Below, in pieces: positions 1-11,961 of a DNA stretch of 64,000 nucleotides. Below the pieces are notes generated by a model. The model did no database searches. It was not told the origin of the DNA and saw only the letters and a list, made by a program, of their open reading frames with translations. Source of the DNA: Portulaca oleracea (Eukaryota; Streptophyta; Magnoliopsida; Caryophyllales; Portulacaceae); NCBI GenBank assembly GCA_029582165.1, contig CM055876.1, positions 26,877,817 to 26,941,816 on the forward strand. The letters run 5' to 3'. Position 1 is the stretch's first letter, and every line of letters begins with the position of its first letter. The position numbers were made by a program, and so were the translations under genes.

Positions 1-195
1 TAATATTAATAAATTTTGAGATGAATTAACAAATATTAATAATTTTTCCAAAATAAAATTAACACCTTAAAAGGACCTAAACTCTGAGGACCTGAATGGT
101 ATGTCATAATATTATGGAATGACAATAATACGTGGAATTTGAGAAGAATTGATGTGATGGGGGAAAGTAATATGAATGGTTGGATGGAAATGAAG
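1..195 (+). other. Intron sequence upstream of first visible BXL exon, MITE-like
   Basis: Non-coding. It should be the intron before the first visible exon of the glycosidase gene. Its text (repeats of the type aatggtatgtcat, gaattgatgtgatgggg) resembles the MITE material at about 1043-1594, so part of it is probably a decayed copy of that family. The acceptor AG at 194-195 has no pyrimidine tract in front of it, which is unusual. The N-terminal exons (about 130-140 residues in this family) are not in the window. Confidence 0.5.
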
Positions 196-3100
196 GTGGT
201 GTCAGATGAGGCAAGAGCAATGTACAACGGAGGTATGGCAGGACTGACGTACTGGAGCCCCAACGTGAACATACTGCGGGACCCACGGTGGGGCCGTGGA
301 CAGGAGACTCCCGGTGAAGACCCCGTCGTTGCCGGTACTTATGCTGCCAGATACGTCAAGGGTTTACAGGGTAATGACGGTGACCGGTTGAAAGTTGCGG
401 CTTGCTGCAAACACTACACTGCCTATGACCTTGATAATTGGAGTGGCGTTGATCGCTTCCATTTCAATGCTAAGGTACTACTTTCCCTCTTTTCTTTTAT
501 ACAATATATTTTTTTATTTGTCATTTATATTTTTCAAAATTTATGTTTAATTAATAATTTCTTACATAATATATTTACAAAAAAATATAATATTATACTC
601 TTTCAGTAGGATTTTTATTACGAATTTAATGATAGAATTTTGTATGATAATTTATGATACAAATTAAGATATTAACCGGAGTAATAGAGGATGGGAGGAT
701 TAGGAATATTGCTTAGGAGCTCTTTGAAAATATTATCTTCTTGAAATAATGAAGGCAGTCAGGCAAAAAAATGTGTGCAGCAATAGCCAGGGAAATTTTG
801 GGAAACAGCAGTGAATCCCAGCATAGGAATTAGGAAGTGAAGTACTTCACGAGTTTTGTGGCCTCACGGACTTTGCTTGGGATTTTATCAGTCTGTCTCT
901 CTCTGACAAAACACTGAAATATAAAATCTACGAGGGATTTGCTTTCATAATTCTACGACATAACATTTATGTGCGCTTAGTTTCAACTTGCCATATTGCA
1001 AATTTGCAATACCCAATAATTTGCATGTTTTTCCCTACTAAAGTCCAGTTCTTTTATGCGGTAAATTGGGTGCGCTAAATGGTATGATATGACAATATTG
1101 TGAAAAATATGGTATGATATGGTAAGGCCTGTTCTTTCTTGCAGTTGGCAAACTGCGGTACCACAGCTTACCGTAGTTTGCCACAACCTACCACAAAATA
1201 CTATTCTACCACAATTCACCACAACCCACCACAAATTACTTTTTCACAATTACCAATACAATATTTTATATATATACAAAAAACTCACCACAACATACCA
1301 ATAACCCACCACAATTATACCACAACTCACCACAATTTCACCACACCATACCGCGTCATACCACAGAATACCGCATAAAAGAATATGGCCTAAGATATGG
1401 TAAAATTTGGGGTAAAAATGATTGATGTGATTGATGGGGAGAGAGAAAGTGAAAAGTAGAGGAAAAAAAATAAGGAGAGAAAATCATAATTACTGTAGTA
1501 AGGTGTTGAATGATATGGAATGGTATCAAAGAATTGTGATAAGTGTGGAAAAATATGGCACGTGCAGTGTAGAACCACATCAAAGAACAGGGCCTGAACT
1601 TCTATCAACAATTCTGTACTCGCTCCATTCTATGTTAATTGTTAATTAATTGATAGTTAAAGTTTTCTATATAATTTTTTGATTGATAACTTTTTATATA
1701 ATATTTCATTAGCGATTGTAATATTATAATTTTAAAATAGTATTTTTAAATTTTGAGAGCACAAACACACAATTAATAATATAAAAAGTGGGAACATAAA
1801 ACAGAGTCGTTGTTAATTTGGAACTTTTTTATGATATTTTTACGTATATTGATCATAACAATCATGAAATGAAAAAAATACAGGTGAGTAAACAAGACAT
1901 AGTGGACACGTTTGATGTGCCGTTCAGAGAATGTGTGGAGGAAGGGAAAGTGGCCAGTGTTATGTGCTCTTACAATCAAGTTAATGGTATCCCAACCTGT
2001 GCTGATCCTCAACTTCTTCGTAACACTATCAGAGGAGATTGGCGCCTTAATGGGTATACTTTTGTTCCCTCTTTCCTCATTTTTTGACCTTCATGTGTTT
2101 TATATATACATTTTCTCATTATGCCCTATTTTTGTTGTAAATAGATATATAGTCTCCGATTGCGATTCTGTTGAAGTTTTCTATAGTAACCAACATTACA
2201 CATCAACTCCTGAAGAAGCTGCTGCTGATGCTATCAAAGCAGGTTAGTTTTGCCCTGTTTTATTTTGGAGGTGATGTAAAGTAATAATCTCAACTCACGA
2301 AATTGTTATGATAGATCTATTTTGAGCATTCTATGTTATTTATGAGTAAAAATTTGGATGAATCATTGAAAGTGATTTTTCTTTACAATGGATTAATGAT
2401 AGTACATTGAAAATTCAAATTGTTAACAACAAATTTTTTAAATTTGAATTATTCGCTTCCATAATCCCTAAAATTTAGATTATTAAAATTCAATTTCTTT
2501 TTTTGTCTATCAGTGTTGGTAGAACTTTTACGAACAAATGTCGAAGGGCAAATTTGAACCTTTAGGCCCTGTTCCTTAGTTGAATTAAACCTCATTAACT
2601 TAACTTAACTTAACTTATCTTTTCCAAGCCTAATCTAACCCAACTCTCTGAAAAGCACCCAAATCAAAAGAAACTTTTTAAATCAAAAACAAATTCAAAT
2701 AATATTATTTGATCTCAAATAAATCCACTTTTTCATTTATTTTCTCCAAAATATTCAAATTTTATTGATAAAATATTTTCACCCAACAACTAAGTTAACT
2801 CAAATCTATCATATCCTTTTATTTCCTTTCCTATCTTATAATATCCTAATTTATTCTAATTTAACTAACCTGACTTGCCTAACTTGAACCTAACTTGACA
2901 AAAGAATCGGGCTAATATATTTGCTCAATCCATTCTTTGGAATTTTTTTAAAAAAAGAATCTAATCTCAGAATTAAACGGTGACAGGTTTGGATTTGGAC
3001 TGTGGGCCGTTCCTGGGAGCCCACACAGAGGATGCCATAAAGAAGAATCTGTTGAGTGAGGCAGATGTGAACAACGCTCTCACCAACACACTGACAGTTC

Positions 3101-4805
3101 AAATGAGGCTGGGAATGTTTGATGGGCCCCCAACATCCCAACCCTATGGACACCTCGGCCCAAATGATGTTTGCACTCCAGCCCACAAAGAATTAGCCCT
3201 CGAAGCGGCCAGACAAGGCATTGTCCTCCTTAAGAACCAAGGCCCGAACCTTCCCCTGTCCCACATCCGCCACCGCACTGTGGCGGTTATTGGGCCCAAT
3301 TCCGATGTCACTGAAACCATGATTGGCAATTACGCTGGTATGTCGACACATTCTTTAATGTCGTGCAGTAGATACTAATATAAGGTATATTATGTGAGAC
3401 CGTTTTCACTCTTTTTAAGGGCCGATTAAAAGTATCTCTTACTCATTTTTATAATTTATTATGAGATAATACTTTTATGGTAACTTTTAAAAATGTGACC
3501 AATAAGTCATGTAAGATTGATTCGCATAAACTAATAACGTCATTTCACAACGAATTACCAATCATTTTCATGTATCTTATTGATCATATTAAATGGTAAA
3601 AAGACATCTTACACTAGAACTTGTGATATAGTAAGTGATTTATGCAAAGTTAATATGTTTTATTTGAAGGCTTAAGTTATTGAATCTAAACTTTTTGACT
3701 TCAGGCGTTGCATGTGGATACACCACACCCCTACAAGGAATAGGAAAGTATGCCCAAACAATTCATCAACAAGGTTGCGCCAATGTGGGCTGCAACGATG
3801 ATAAGTTATTTGAGCCAGCAATTAATGCAGCCCGTCAAGCAGATGCAACAATACTCATAATGGGCCTAGACCAGTCCATAGAGGCAGAATTCAGAGACAG
3901 AACTGGGCTGTTGTTGCCTGGCCGACAACAAGAGTTGGTGTCCAAAGTTGCTGCAGCCTCAAGAGGCCCAACTATCTTGGTCTTGATGAGTGGTGGGTCT
4001 ATTGATGTGTCATTTGCCCAAAATGATCCGCGGATCCCCTCCATCGTGTGGGCCGGATACCCGGGTCAAGAAGGTGGTCAAGCTATTGCTGATGTCCTCT
4101 TTGGGACTACTAACCCAGGTAACCCATGGTCCTATTACATCTTTAGATTTTCTAAGTCATCTCATATTATATTCTTACTTATGTTTGTATTTACATGGTA
4201 AATTTGTTATAGGAGGCAAGCTACCTATGACTTGGTACCCTCAAGCATACCTCAACAATCTACCTATGACGAACATGGGAATGCGTTCGAGCCCAGGGTA
4301 TCCAGGAAGGACCTATCGATTTTACCAAGGGCCTGTAGTCTACCCATTTGGACACGGGCTTAGCTACACTCACTTCACACATACAATTGCCGATGCCCCA
4401 GTAGAGGTTGTGGTTCCCTTAGACGGTCATCGTCGGTCTAATGTTAGTGCCTCCGGTAAAGCCGTTCGCGTCACACATGCTCGGTGTGGACAACTCTCAC
4501 TGTCTGTTCATGTGGATGTCAAAAATGTGGGTTCTAAGGATGGCACACATACTCTTCTAGTGTTCTCAACGCCGCCAACAGGGCAATGGGCTCCACAAAA
4601 GCAACTTGTCGCATTTGAGAAGGTCCATGTGGCAGCTGGGGCCCAACAAAGAGTCCCACTCAACATCCACGTCTGCAAGTACTTGAGCGTGGTGGATCGG
4701 GCTGGAATTAGAAGGATTCCGTTGGGTGATCATAGTATTCACATTGGTGACGCCAGGCACTCTGTCTCACTCAGACCAGAAGTTTTAGGGGTCATTAAAT
4801 CTTAA
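196..4805 (+). CDS. BXL: Beta-D-xylosidase / alpha-L-arabinofuranosidase, GH3 (BXL type), 5' partial
   Basis: Secreted GH3 glycosidase that trims xylose and arabinose from xylan and arabinan in plant cell walls. Six exons fit GT-AG rules and join in frame: 196-474, 1884-2053, 2145-2242, 2987-3337, 3705-4118 and 4213-4805 (TAA). They give 634 residues; full-length members are about 770, so the signal peptide and the start of the catalytic domain lie upstream of the window. Family motifs in order: [41 protein letters not shown], then YIVSDCDSV in exon 3, whose first Asp is the expected GH3 nucleophile. After these come [30 protein letters not shown], the GH3 C-terminal domain ([31 protein letters not shown]), the fibronectin-III-like C-terminus ([14 protein letters not shown]) and [12 protein letters not shown] near the end. 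No stop or frameshift interrupts any exon, so the gene looks intact apart from the missing 5' end. Resemblance is closest to Arabidopsis BXL1, recalled from family knowledge and not searched. Confidence 0.93.
1043..1594. mobile_element. Older MITE in BXL intron, split by a younger MITE
   Basis: The ends are similar in inverted orientation: left GTCCAGTTCTTTTATGCGG, right AAAGAACAGGGCC. The interior is AT-rich with repeated ggtatgatat text and has no coding capacity. It is interrupted at 1126-1390 by a second element with a clean TAA target duplication. The termini resemble Tourist/Harbinger MITEs. Its own target duplication is unclear. Confidence 0.45.
1126..1390. mobile_element. Tourist-like (PIF/Harbinger) MITE
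   Basis: 265 bp. It starts GGCCTGTTCTTT and ends AAAAGAATATGGCC, and is flanked by TAA on both sides (1123-1125 and 1391-1393), the 3-bp target typical of PIF/Harbinger elements. The interior is rich in CCACAAC and ACCGCA repeats and is non-coding. It lies inside the long BXL intron and is related in its ends to the element at 47865-48145. Confidence 0.7.
2565..2912. mobile_element. Probable Tourist-like MITE in BXL intron 3
   Basis: About 348 bp. Left end GGCCCTGTTCCTTAG after TTA, right end AAAGAATCGGGC before TAA. It contains the tandem word aacttaactt and no coding sequence. TIRs match only partly, so the assignment is tentative. Confidence 0.5.
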
Positions 4806-4863
4806 GTTATTTTTTATTGATTCTTTAAGATGTATGTCCCTTCTTAATTGTTTGATGGCTTCT

Positions 4864-4886
4864 TGCAACAATGAAACATTGTTGCA
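4864..4886. repeat. Perfect short hairpin in BXL 3' UTR
   Basis: TGCAACAATG, AAA, CATTGTTGCA: a 10-bp perfect stem with a 3-nt loop, about 60 bases after the BXL stop codon. In the transcript it would fold. No role is known to me. Confidence 0.6.
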
Positions 4887-5556
4887 TCCGTAACACGAAG
4901 CCTTTATTTTCTAAGAATTGGCAATTTTTTAGTTAGAATGTATTGTTCAATTCAACAATGTTTATCAACAAGTTTGCAACTTATATATATTGATATGTGA
5001 TGAAATCAATTCTTACCTATATCTATATAATTAAATCTATATAACACAATTATGTTTCATTCTTTTTAATCTTGATGTGTATAAGTAGTATTTTCTCTTC
5101 ACACTACCTTTATAAACCATGTTTATTAAATCTATATAAGCAATATTTATCTTGATGTGTATAAACTAGTATCCTTTATAAATCATTCTTGGGAAGATGT
5201 AACATAATTTTTTTTCTCATTAATGTGACAATATATGGATATGGATCCCTTTTATTTGTTGAGAAGGCTAAAATTTTCGCTAGTATTTATACTCTCTTCA
5301 CACTACCTTGTTTTTCAAGTAGGACATTGCAACATAAAACAAAACATCATTAAGGAAGAGTTCTCTTCCTAGCTCTAGTAGTTAGTGAATGTGCTTCCTT
5401 AATGCTAGGTTTTTTTTTTTTTTTTTTTTCTAAAGTTAAGAAATAACAACCATCTAAACTAAAACATGATTTCGGAAAATTCTGAAGGACATCTTAGCTT
5501 TTCCACAATTGTTACAAACTTCCTACACCTTGTTCATTGCCTTGGAGACGTCACTT
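4887..5556. other. Intergenic, AT-rich, no gene seen
   Basis: Low-complexity sequence including a T tract around 5409-5430 and a repeated phrase (cttgatgtgtataa at about 5072 and 5152; cttcacactacctt at about 5098 and 5293). No ORF or RNA gene recognised. Confidence 0.5.
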
Positions 5557-5690
5557 CTATTGGACTTGATCTACCCAAAAGAGACTCCTCTCTTGCAATT
5601 TTTTCTTGATCTCTGCAAGACAACCTTTGAAATAATTAGAGTTGGTCGTCTTTACCATTAGATACTCGTGGGTGCCTCCTGGTTGCATTG

Positions 5691-7185
5691 TGTAGACGCC
5701 AAATTTTGTACCGGTAAATCTCACCCGAGAAAATTGGGCCAACACAGCCGGACCTCACCCAAGAAAAAAAGAAGGCCATGGGGCCTTGCTCACTTTCAAG
5801 CCAGGCCTAGAAGCGTGCCCAACCCAATGGAAAAAGGAAGGTCACGCGACCTTCCTCTTTTTCACAGCCTCCAGATGGGCCGAGTAATCGCGCCCCAACC
5901 CAATGGAAATAGGAAGGTCACGCGGCCTTCCTCATTTCTATGGCCCGGTTAAGCGATTGCCATGCTGGTAATCTGTGTGCAGCTAAATCATTGGCCGCTG
6001 GACCTTGCTACGCCGAATTGAATTTTGGCGCCATTTTCCCTCAAGTCAAATACGATCCCATGATCATGGCTCGACTTGACTTTGACCTCTGATTTTAAGC
6101 ATGACCGTGTGACCTTCCTATTGGCATAAGGGGCATGATCTTTGGAATCATGTCCCCCTCCTTCCATCTCCATCCATCCACTCTCCACCGATAAATACCC
6201 CCCTCATCCTCACTCATTTTCACCAACAATCATCAAAAATTCTCATCACAATCCTCTTCTACACATCTCTATTCTACTATCATCCATCTTCTATACTCTC
6301 CTTCAATCACCATCATCCATATCCCTCCATCAATATCCATCCTTCACCACTTTCAAATAGCCTTCGTTCCAAGGTCTCAATCAAGCCACGTTCAAGGGTC
6401 CACCATAAGGAGTTCGATCTTCCTTCCTTCCCATCGAAGTTTAAAGTGAGGTTCATCTATCCTTTGGTTTCAATAATGTAGTTTATTTCCGGCAATGTAA
6501 CACTCTATTTGTACATTCGTTTTGTAAAAACCTTCAATAATCTTGCATGTGGGGAATATTAATTTCGTGAAATTGATTAAAGTTCTCCCCGCTCAATTTC
6601 ATTTCAAGTTCGATTTTAGTGGAGTGGCTTTAAACAAGCGAATTCGGGAATTATTTAATTCTTGAATTCGTAACCTTGCCCCAGGATTCAGAATTCGGGT
6701 TCGTAGATCGAAATTATTTTATTTTTAGGTTTGTCTATTTCCTTAAATCGGCTGGCGGCTCTTCTTTTATTCCTCTTTTTATTATTCTAATCCGGAGCTA
6801 GCTTAAGAGAAAATGTCAAAGAATGCATCATAGGCTACGTGGCCTTTGAATTTTTCTAAAATTTTCTGTTGGGCCAAAGAAGCATAAGGCCCAACTGAGG
6901 CAACATCATAGCCCACGCGACCAGTGATGGGCCCTTTTGGTTTGTGTATTCTTTTCCTAGCACGAGTCTGAATAGGAATTCATATTGAGTCATTTGTAGA
7001 TTAATTCGGTATAATTTCAAGTGTGTAAATAATAAAAAGTGGTCCTTAAACGAATAAAAGTCACCCCTCGAAATCGATTTTTATAATGTAAAAATATCCT
7101 TATTTAAGGATTAAGCAACCGGCTCCTGATCATTAAGTAGCATACTCGAGGTAAAAAGCGGTGGAGCTTTTCCCGGGGTCCTACA
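5691..7185 (+). mobile_element. Solo LTR (Ty3/Gypsy-like)
   Basis: 1495 bp starting TGTAGACGCC and ending GGTCCTACA, flanked by perfect 5-bp duplications CATTG at 5686-5690 and 7186-7190. A TATA-like gataaatac lies near 6190, followed by a pyrimidine-rich leader. Two palindromic units, GGAAGGTCACGCGACCTTCC (about 5837) and a near copy (about 5911), lie upstream of it. The phrase ggctggcggctctt late in the element is typical of plant Gypsy LTRs. No internal region remains, consistent with LTR-LTR recombination. It interrupts the TPR pseudogene. Confidence 0.85.
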
Positions 7186-8749
7186 CATTGTCATTTCCTT
7201 AAGTAGTGATGAACTTGAAACAACCATCGCTTCGCTGCAGATGATGGGGTGCACCTACACCATGGTCTTGCATATCTGATGGATGATCCACATCTTGATG
7301 TACTACGAGTCCCGATATTTTTTTTGTTTTTTCTTCCAAAGGTAGTGAAGTGCCCTTGCCCACGAACATTTCCTCCAAACTTTGAAAATGGGCTTTAATT
7401 TCTACCACCAAAACAAACTCATACTCTTGGTCATAAAAACACATTGTCGTCACCTACACAAGCTCTTGGTAAGTGTTTTCAGAGATGGACAAATATTCCC
7501 CCTGGTTGCTTTCTTTACGTATATTAAAAAAGATCTAGCATCTATTGTGTCTCTTGTCCCATGATTGAATACTAGAGATTGCATAAGATTTGAGTCAATC
7601 CTATCATCCACGCTTAGCATAGAAATTGAATTAAGAGAAAGAGATTGAGCCTTTTAAGACCCATATATCCTTTCTCCTAGACCTTGGAGTAGTCAACTGC
7701 TACTCTCTCTCTGGCTTCCCTTTTCCCCTTAAATTGGGAGACTTGGTAGCATTGTACCAAACGCATGCACCTTGTGAGAGCCACCTTTTAGTCCCTCGAA
7801 TGATCCTACTTTGTTTATATGCCCCAAATTCCAATTTCCTTTTTTAGAGATGAAAGTCTTATTTCTTGCATCTATGAACTCTTCAATCTATTTGAGTTCA
7901 TATTGTGCCTTCAGGCTTGATGGATTGATATTGATGACCCGTATAAATGTTTTCCTAGCTTCATTCAAATTTCCTACTCTAGTATAAGTGTTAGGATCAG
8001 ATTCAGATATGTTGCCAGTTGTTAGCCAGTTGTTAGGGTATAAAATAGAGCAATATATATGCAGCGGAAGGAAATTTAGGATGATTATGGAATCGAGGAT
8101 AATATCGGAGAGGCAAGAACAAAGATATATGGGTGAGACAACATTTTTACGTGGGAAACCGAAGAACTCGGAGAAAAATCCACGGGCGACAACCAATATC
8201 CACTAGTAGAAAAGGAGATATTACAAGAGGAGGATTATATGAACTCTCGTAGACTCTCGCAACCTAGGGATAAATAGGGTGAAGATGTGGAAATAACACC
8301 ATACCTCCCTCATGGGGAGTTTTGACGGCACTCACATCTGTTACATTAGTCGCTTGTCGCTTATTACAAGGAGAATAAAGACCTCTATTTATAGTAGAAT
8401 GAAGGAAGGAAAACTAGGTTAAATATTCCAAAACCTAGAAACAAAAAATCAAGAGCCGCTGCAGATGATTTTCGGAAAGCTATGAGGCGCTGGCAGCGTC
8501 TCCTAGTGAAAGCTTTCTGTTGATGCCGCTGATAGCAGGTAAAAAAAGCGGGGGCATCGTCTTCTTCATTCAAACATGGATTTTGGGCCATAAAACCCAA
8601 CAAACTCCACATTGGGCCAAAATCTCCGGTACCGTCATAGAACCCTGAATTTTGATCTTGCTAACGAACTTCTCGACGTCATCTTGTTAACAACACTCTA
8701 TCACCCAAATTCTAATAACCAAATTCTGACTTCATCATGAATTTGATTG

Positions 8750-8960
8750 AACCCGGCTCTGAAGGAATTTGACCTGACTCCTGTAGGATTAGAAGTTTAC
8801 TGAATCTGTTGTATCCAGCTCTGAAGGAATTTCACCTGACTCTGGTCGGATTAGAAATTTGACTAAATCTGGTTCTAACCGGCTCTTGAAGGAATTTAAC
8901 CTGACTCCGGTAGGATCCGCCTCTTGAAGGAATTTATCCTGACTTCGGTAGGATCTGAAT
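8750..8960. repeat. Four diverged tandem units inside the TRIM-like element
   Basis: Four units of the type GAAGGAATTT.ACCTGACTC followed by .GGTAGGAT occupy most of the internal region between the LTRs. They are non-coding. Confidence 0.7.
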
Positions 8961-8973
8961 CTCAATTAACCTA

Positions 8974-8985
8974 GCTCTGATACCA
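8974..8985 (-). other. Primer binding site (tRNA-iMet) of the TRIM-like element
   Basis: Minus-strand TGGTATCAGAGC, two bases inside the right-hand LTR, complementary to the initiator tRNA-Met 3' end. Confidence 0.85.
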
Positions 8986-9870
8986 CTTGTTAGGATCAGA
9001 TTCAGATTTGTTGCCAATTGTTAGCCAGTTGTTAGGGTGTAAAATAGAGCAATATATATGCAGCGGAAGAAAATTTAGGATGATTATGGAATCGAGGATA
9101 ATAATGGAGAGGCAAGAACAAAGATATATGGGTGAGACAGTATTTTTACGTGAAAAACCGAAGAACTCAGAGAAAGACCCACGGGTGACAACCAATATCC
9201 ACTAGTAGAAAATGAGATATTACAAGAGGAGGATTATATGAACTCTCGTAGACTCTCGCAACCTAGGGATAAATAGGGTGAAGATGTGGAAATAACACCG
9301 TATCTCCCTCATGGGAAGTTTTGACGGCACTCACATCTGTTACATTAGTCGCTTGCCGCATATTACAAGGAGAATAAAGACCTCTATTTATAGTAGAATG
9401 AAGGAAAGGGAAACTAGGTTAAATATTACAAAACCTATAAACAAAAAAACAAGAGCCGCCGCAGATGATTTCCGGAAAGCTATGAGGCGCTGGCAGCGTC
9501 TCCCAGTGAAAGCTTTCTGTTGATGCCACTGATAGCGGGTAAAAAAAGCGGGCGCAACGTCTTCTTCTTTCAAACATGGATTTTGGGCCATAAAACCCAA
9601 CAATAAGCAATACCACTACGGTAGAATGCTTTGATATTGTTTTAATGAAATATTAAAACGTATCAACAAACATCGATGGCCTTTTGGAATCCTCAAAACT
9701 TTAGTTCACAAGCTGCAAGATTGAGGTTAAGTTACATAGCCAAGTCCCATATTAAAGAGCAATCATCTTCAAACAGTGGTTCACCAACACATTCAAATTG
9801 GAATGCTTTTTCATATAGATTGGTGACGTCATGGTACTGCCCTTTTCTAATGAACCCGTTACCTTTTTTT

Positions 9871-10720
9871 TAAGCTCTTTAACTTTGAATATGGTCTTTC
9901 AGGGATGAAACATCTGTCGTAAAAGACTAACGACATATGTATCAAATTCATCCTACCAGGCATCCAAAGGCCCCGACCAATGAGCATTCTCTTCCATACA
10001 AAATCCAATGTTAGTGCTTACAACACTTTCCCAACCCCAAGCCCACAATGCTAATTGTCTTAATCTCCAAATTGACCAAACCCACTGACTAACAAATCTA
10101 ATTTCACAAGCAGGACACACAAACACCAAGAGCTTGGTAATACTCACCATCAATTACTTATGATCCTTGAACCCCCAACACTCCACTATAGCACAACATT
10201 CAAACAGTAAACACATGATTTACAACACAAATGAACAAAAAATAAATAAACAGGGACAACTACACTGAGAACAAATGTGGGGTCGAGAAAGAAACGACGC
10301 ACCTGGTATTCTTGGCAAGAGAGTAGACATCAAGTGAGATCGAAAATCGAGCATCGTCCGCTTTAAGCGTTTGTGACCTTGAAAAGCCCGACTTATGGCT
10401 TCGTGGCTCTCAGAAATACCTTCTCTCAGTCGCCATTGACTCAGAGCCTTGACCTGAACCTTCCAACCGCCGAGATAGTTGTCGGTGTTCTCTGTTGATA
10501 GACCCTATGACTACTCCACACACATAAACAAACACTTGGAGAATATAATCTAAAGACAGTGGAAAATGAAGGACTACGAGTAACGATGAAAATATCCGGG
10601 GATGGTGGTGCCAGGCGACTATTAACCCACCATCATTAGTATTAGTGAGTTTAATTAAAGTTGGGCAGGTTTATTAGAGAGAGAGCGAGGGAGAGAGAGA
10701 GAAATTGTTGGTGCCACCAC
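9871..10720 (-). other. Possible 5' part of the TPR pseudogene; not resolved
   Basis: Moderate GC stretches on the minus strand (about 10480-10310 and 10150-9955) have coding-like reading (for example LREGISESHEAISRAFQGHK, followed by a plausible donor) but no family I recognise and several frame breaks. A GA-rich run lies at about 10676-10705. This could be the first exon(s) and promoter of the dead TPR gene. Confidence 0.3.
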
Positions 10721-11961
10721 ACACTACCTTTTTCACTGAAGTGTTTTTGTAATATCATACATCTAAGCTAATTCTATTAGACTAATAATGTTTAGGAATG
10801 CCACATGTTCAATACCCCCCAATTAGGGGTGAGTGGGATTAGGATCCTGGTAAGTTTTGGAGATCACGGTCTCGATTGTGACCGGGAGCAAACATTTGCT
10901 TCCACTCTCGATTGTAATTGGGAGAAAATTTTTGCTCCCACTTCCTGTCCTGTTGGGAGTGGAAATGAACCGGGAAAGTTTTAGTCGCGGTTCGCTAACC
11001 CATTTTGGACCCATTGTTTTTCCCCTATAAAGAAACCAACATGAAAATAAAGTTTTTTTTAATTAAATATCAGTGTGTAGATTGTAGAAGTCAAGCCAAT
11101 GAGGAAATTCTTTTTAAATATACAAAAGAAAGATTAGGTAGGATTGTTGCATTTCTTTTAACTATTTAATATGAAATCTTAACTTAAAGAATATTTTGAG
11201 GATGACAGTTAGCTCCATTCACCCTTTTAATTTATTCATCATTCCTTAGCACAATATAAGCCTCTCAAGCATCATCAGTTTTCACACGTGGAGATTGATT
11301 TAATTCTAAAGGATGCACTGGGGTACATACTTTGTGACATGAATGGTGTGGATGTTTTTTCCCTTTGAAAATGTATTAACTGTTGCTAGTGTGGATGTTC
11401 ATTTGAGAGCACAATATAAGCACCAACCTGGAAAAAAAAAAAAAAAACCATTCATGTATACAAATGTGTAGAAAAACAACACAGCTCTAAAATGCACCCA
11501 AACTAATTTCATTCGTGTAAAGATACTCGCCATTTCCTAGAAAGGCCTTAGGCCACAGTATCTCACACTATGATGTAAAAAGGTTGAGTTAGCATTCTAC
11601 AAAAATCTTTACAATATCGTAAGAAACATGTTTTTTGCTTGGTAAAAACTATAGATTTCCACAACTGTTTAGTAATTAGTGGTTATGGTTTATTTCACTT
11701 TTCTTATTTATATATCCTTCCTAGAGTGAAGACTCCAACATCCCTCATGTATTCCGCTGCACACATTCATACTAGGGAATAGGAAAGGCCTAGAGTAGGG
11801 CATCTGTAGTCAACACCTGAGATTGAAACTTGCTTGTAATTGAAAAATTGAATTCCTTTTTCTTTTTGGACATGAATTCACATGATATCTTACATAAAGT
11901 CAAAATAAAGTTACTTAGGATGGTTTACTAGAGCATCCCATCTATAGCCACTAATCTAATC
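10721..11961. other. Intergenic, no gene seen
   Basis: AT-rich with an A tract near 11432-11447. No long ORF, LTR end or terminal inverted repeat was recognised. Confidence 0.4.

Larger units (their letters stand above)
7989..9602 (-). mobile_element. Small non-autonomous LTR retrotransposon (TRIM-like)
   Basis: 1614 bp with two nearly identical LTRs (7989-8602 and 8988-9602, TGTTAGGATC to AAACCCAACA) around only 385 bp of internal DNA. The target duplication ATAAG is perfect (7984-7988, 9603-9607). On the minus strand, TGGTATCAGAGC directly follows the LTR (plus 8974-8985), the initiator-Met primer site, so the element reads leftwards. The minus-strand TATA (ctatttatag, about 8384 and 9385) is inside each LTR. 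There is no gag or pol. It is larger than classical TRIMs because its LTRs are about 615 bp. Confidence 0.88.
5557..9870 (-). pseudogene. TPR co-chaperone/immunophilin-like protein pseudogene, split by two LTR insertions
   Basis: Minus-strand pieces read as tetratricopeptide repeats in order. 9850-9603 gives YHDVTNLYEKAFQFE and NLNLAACELKF..FQKAIDVC. Across the 7989-9602 insertion comes NNIKAFYRSGIAYT, then RVGNLNEARKTFIRVININP (about 7987-7920). Further down are IEEFIDARNKTF and a tail ending FWVDQVQ before a stop at 5557. In-frame stops fall after LAM, after ELKF, within the second repeat's C-terminus (VC**) and after YELK, so it is dead. The pattern (three TPRs with KAFYR.G.AY) is that of FKBP-, TTC- or TOM34-like TPR proteins; I cannot name the member. 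Removing both insertions with one TSD copy restores a continuous register at each junction, so the gene predates both. A 5' exon may lie near 10480-10310 but is not proven. Confidence 0.6.

Noticed and set aside
139..195. ATG at 139 as the start of the BXL protein
   Set aside because: The first 19 codons do not match the family and sit in MITE-like sequence. Homology starts exactly at VVSDEARAM after an AG.
4864..4886. Bacterial-type terminator
   Set aside because: The genome is plant nuclear DNA; the hairpin is simply in the 3' UTR and lacks a T run.
8974..8985. tRNA gene fragment
   Set aside because: Only the primer-binding complement of tRNA-iMet is present. No tRNA gene with paired arms was found anywhere in the window.
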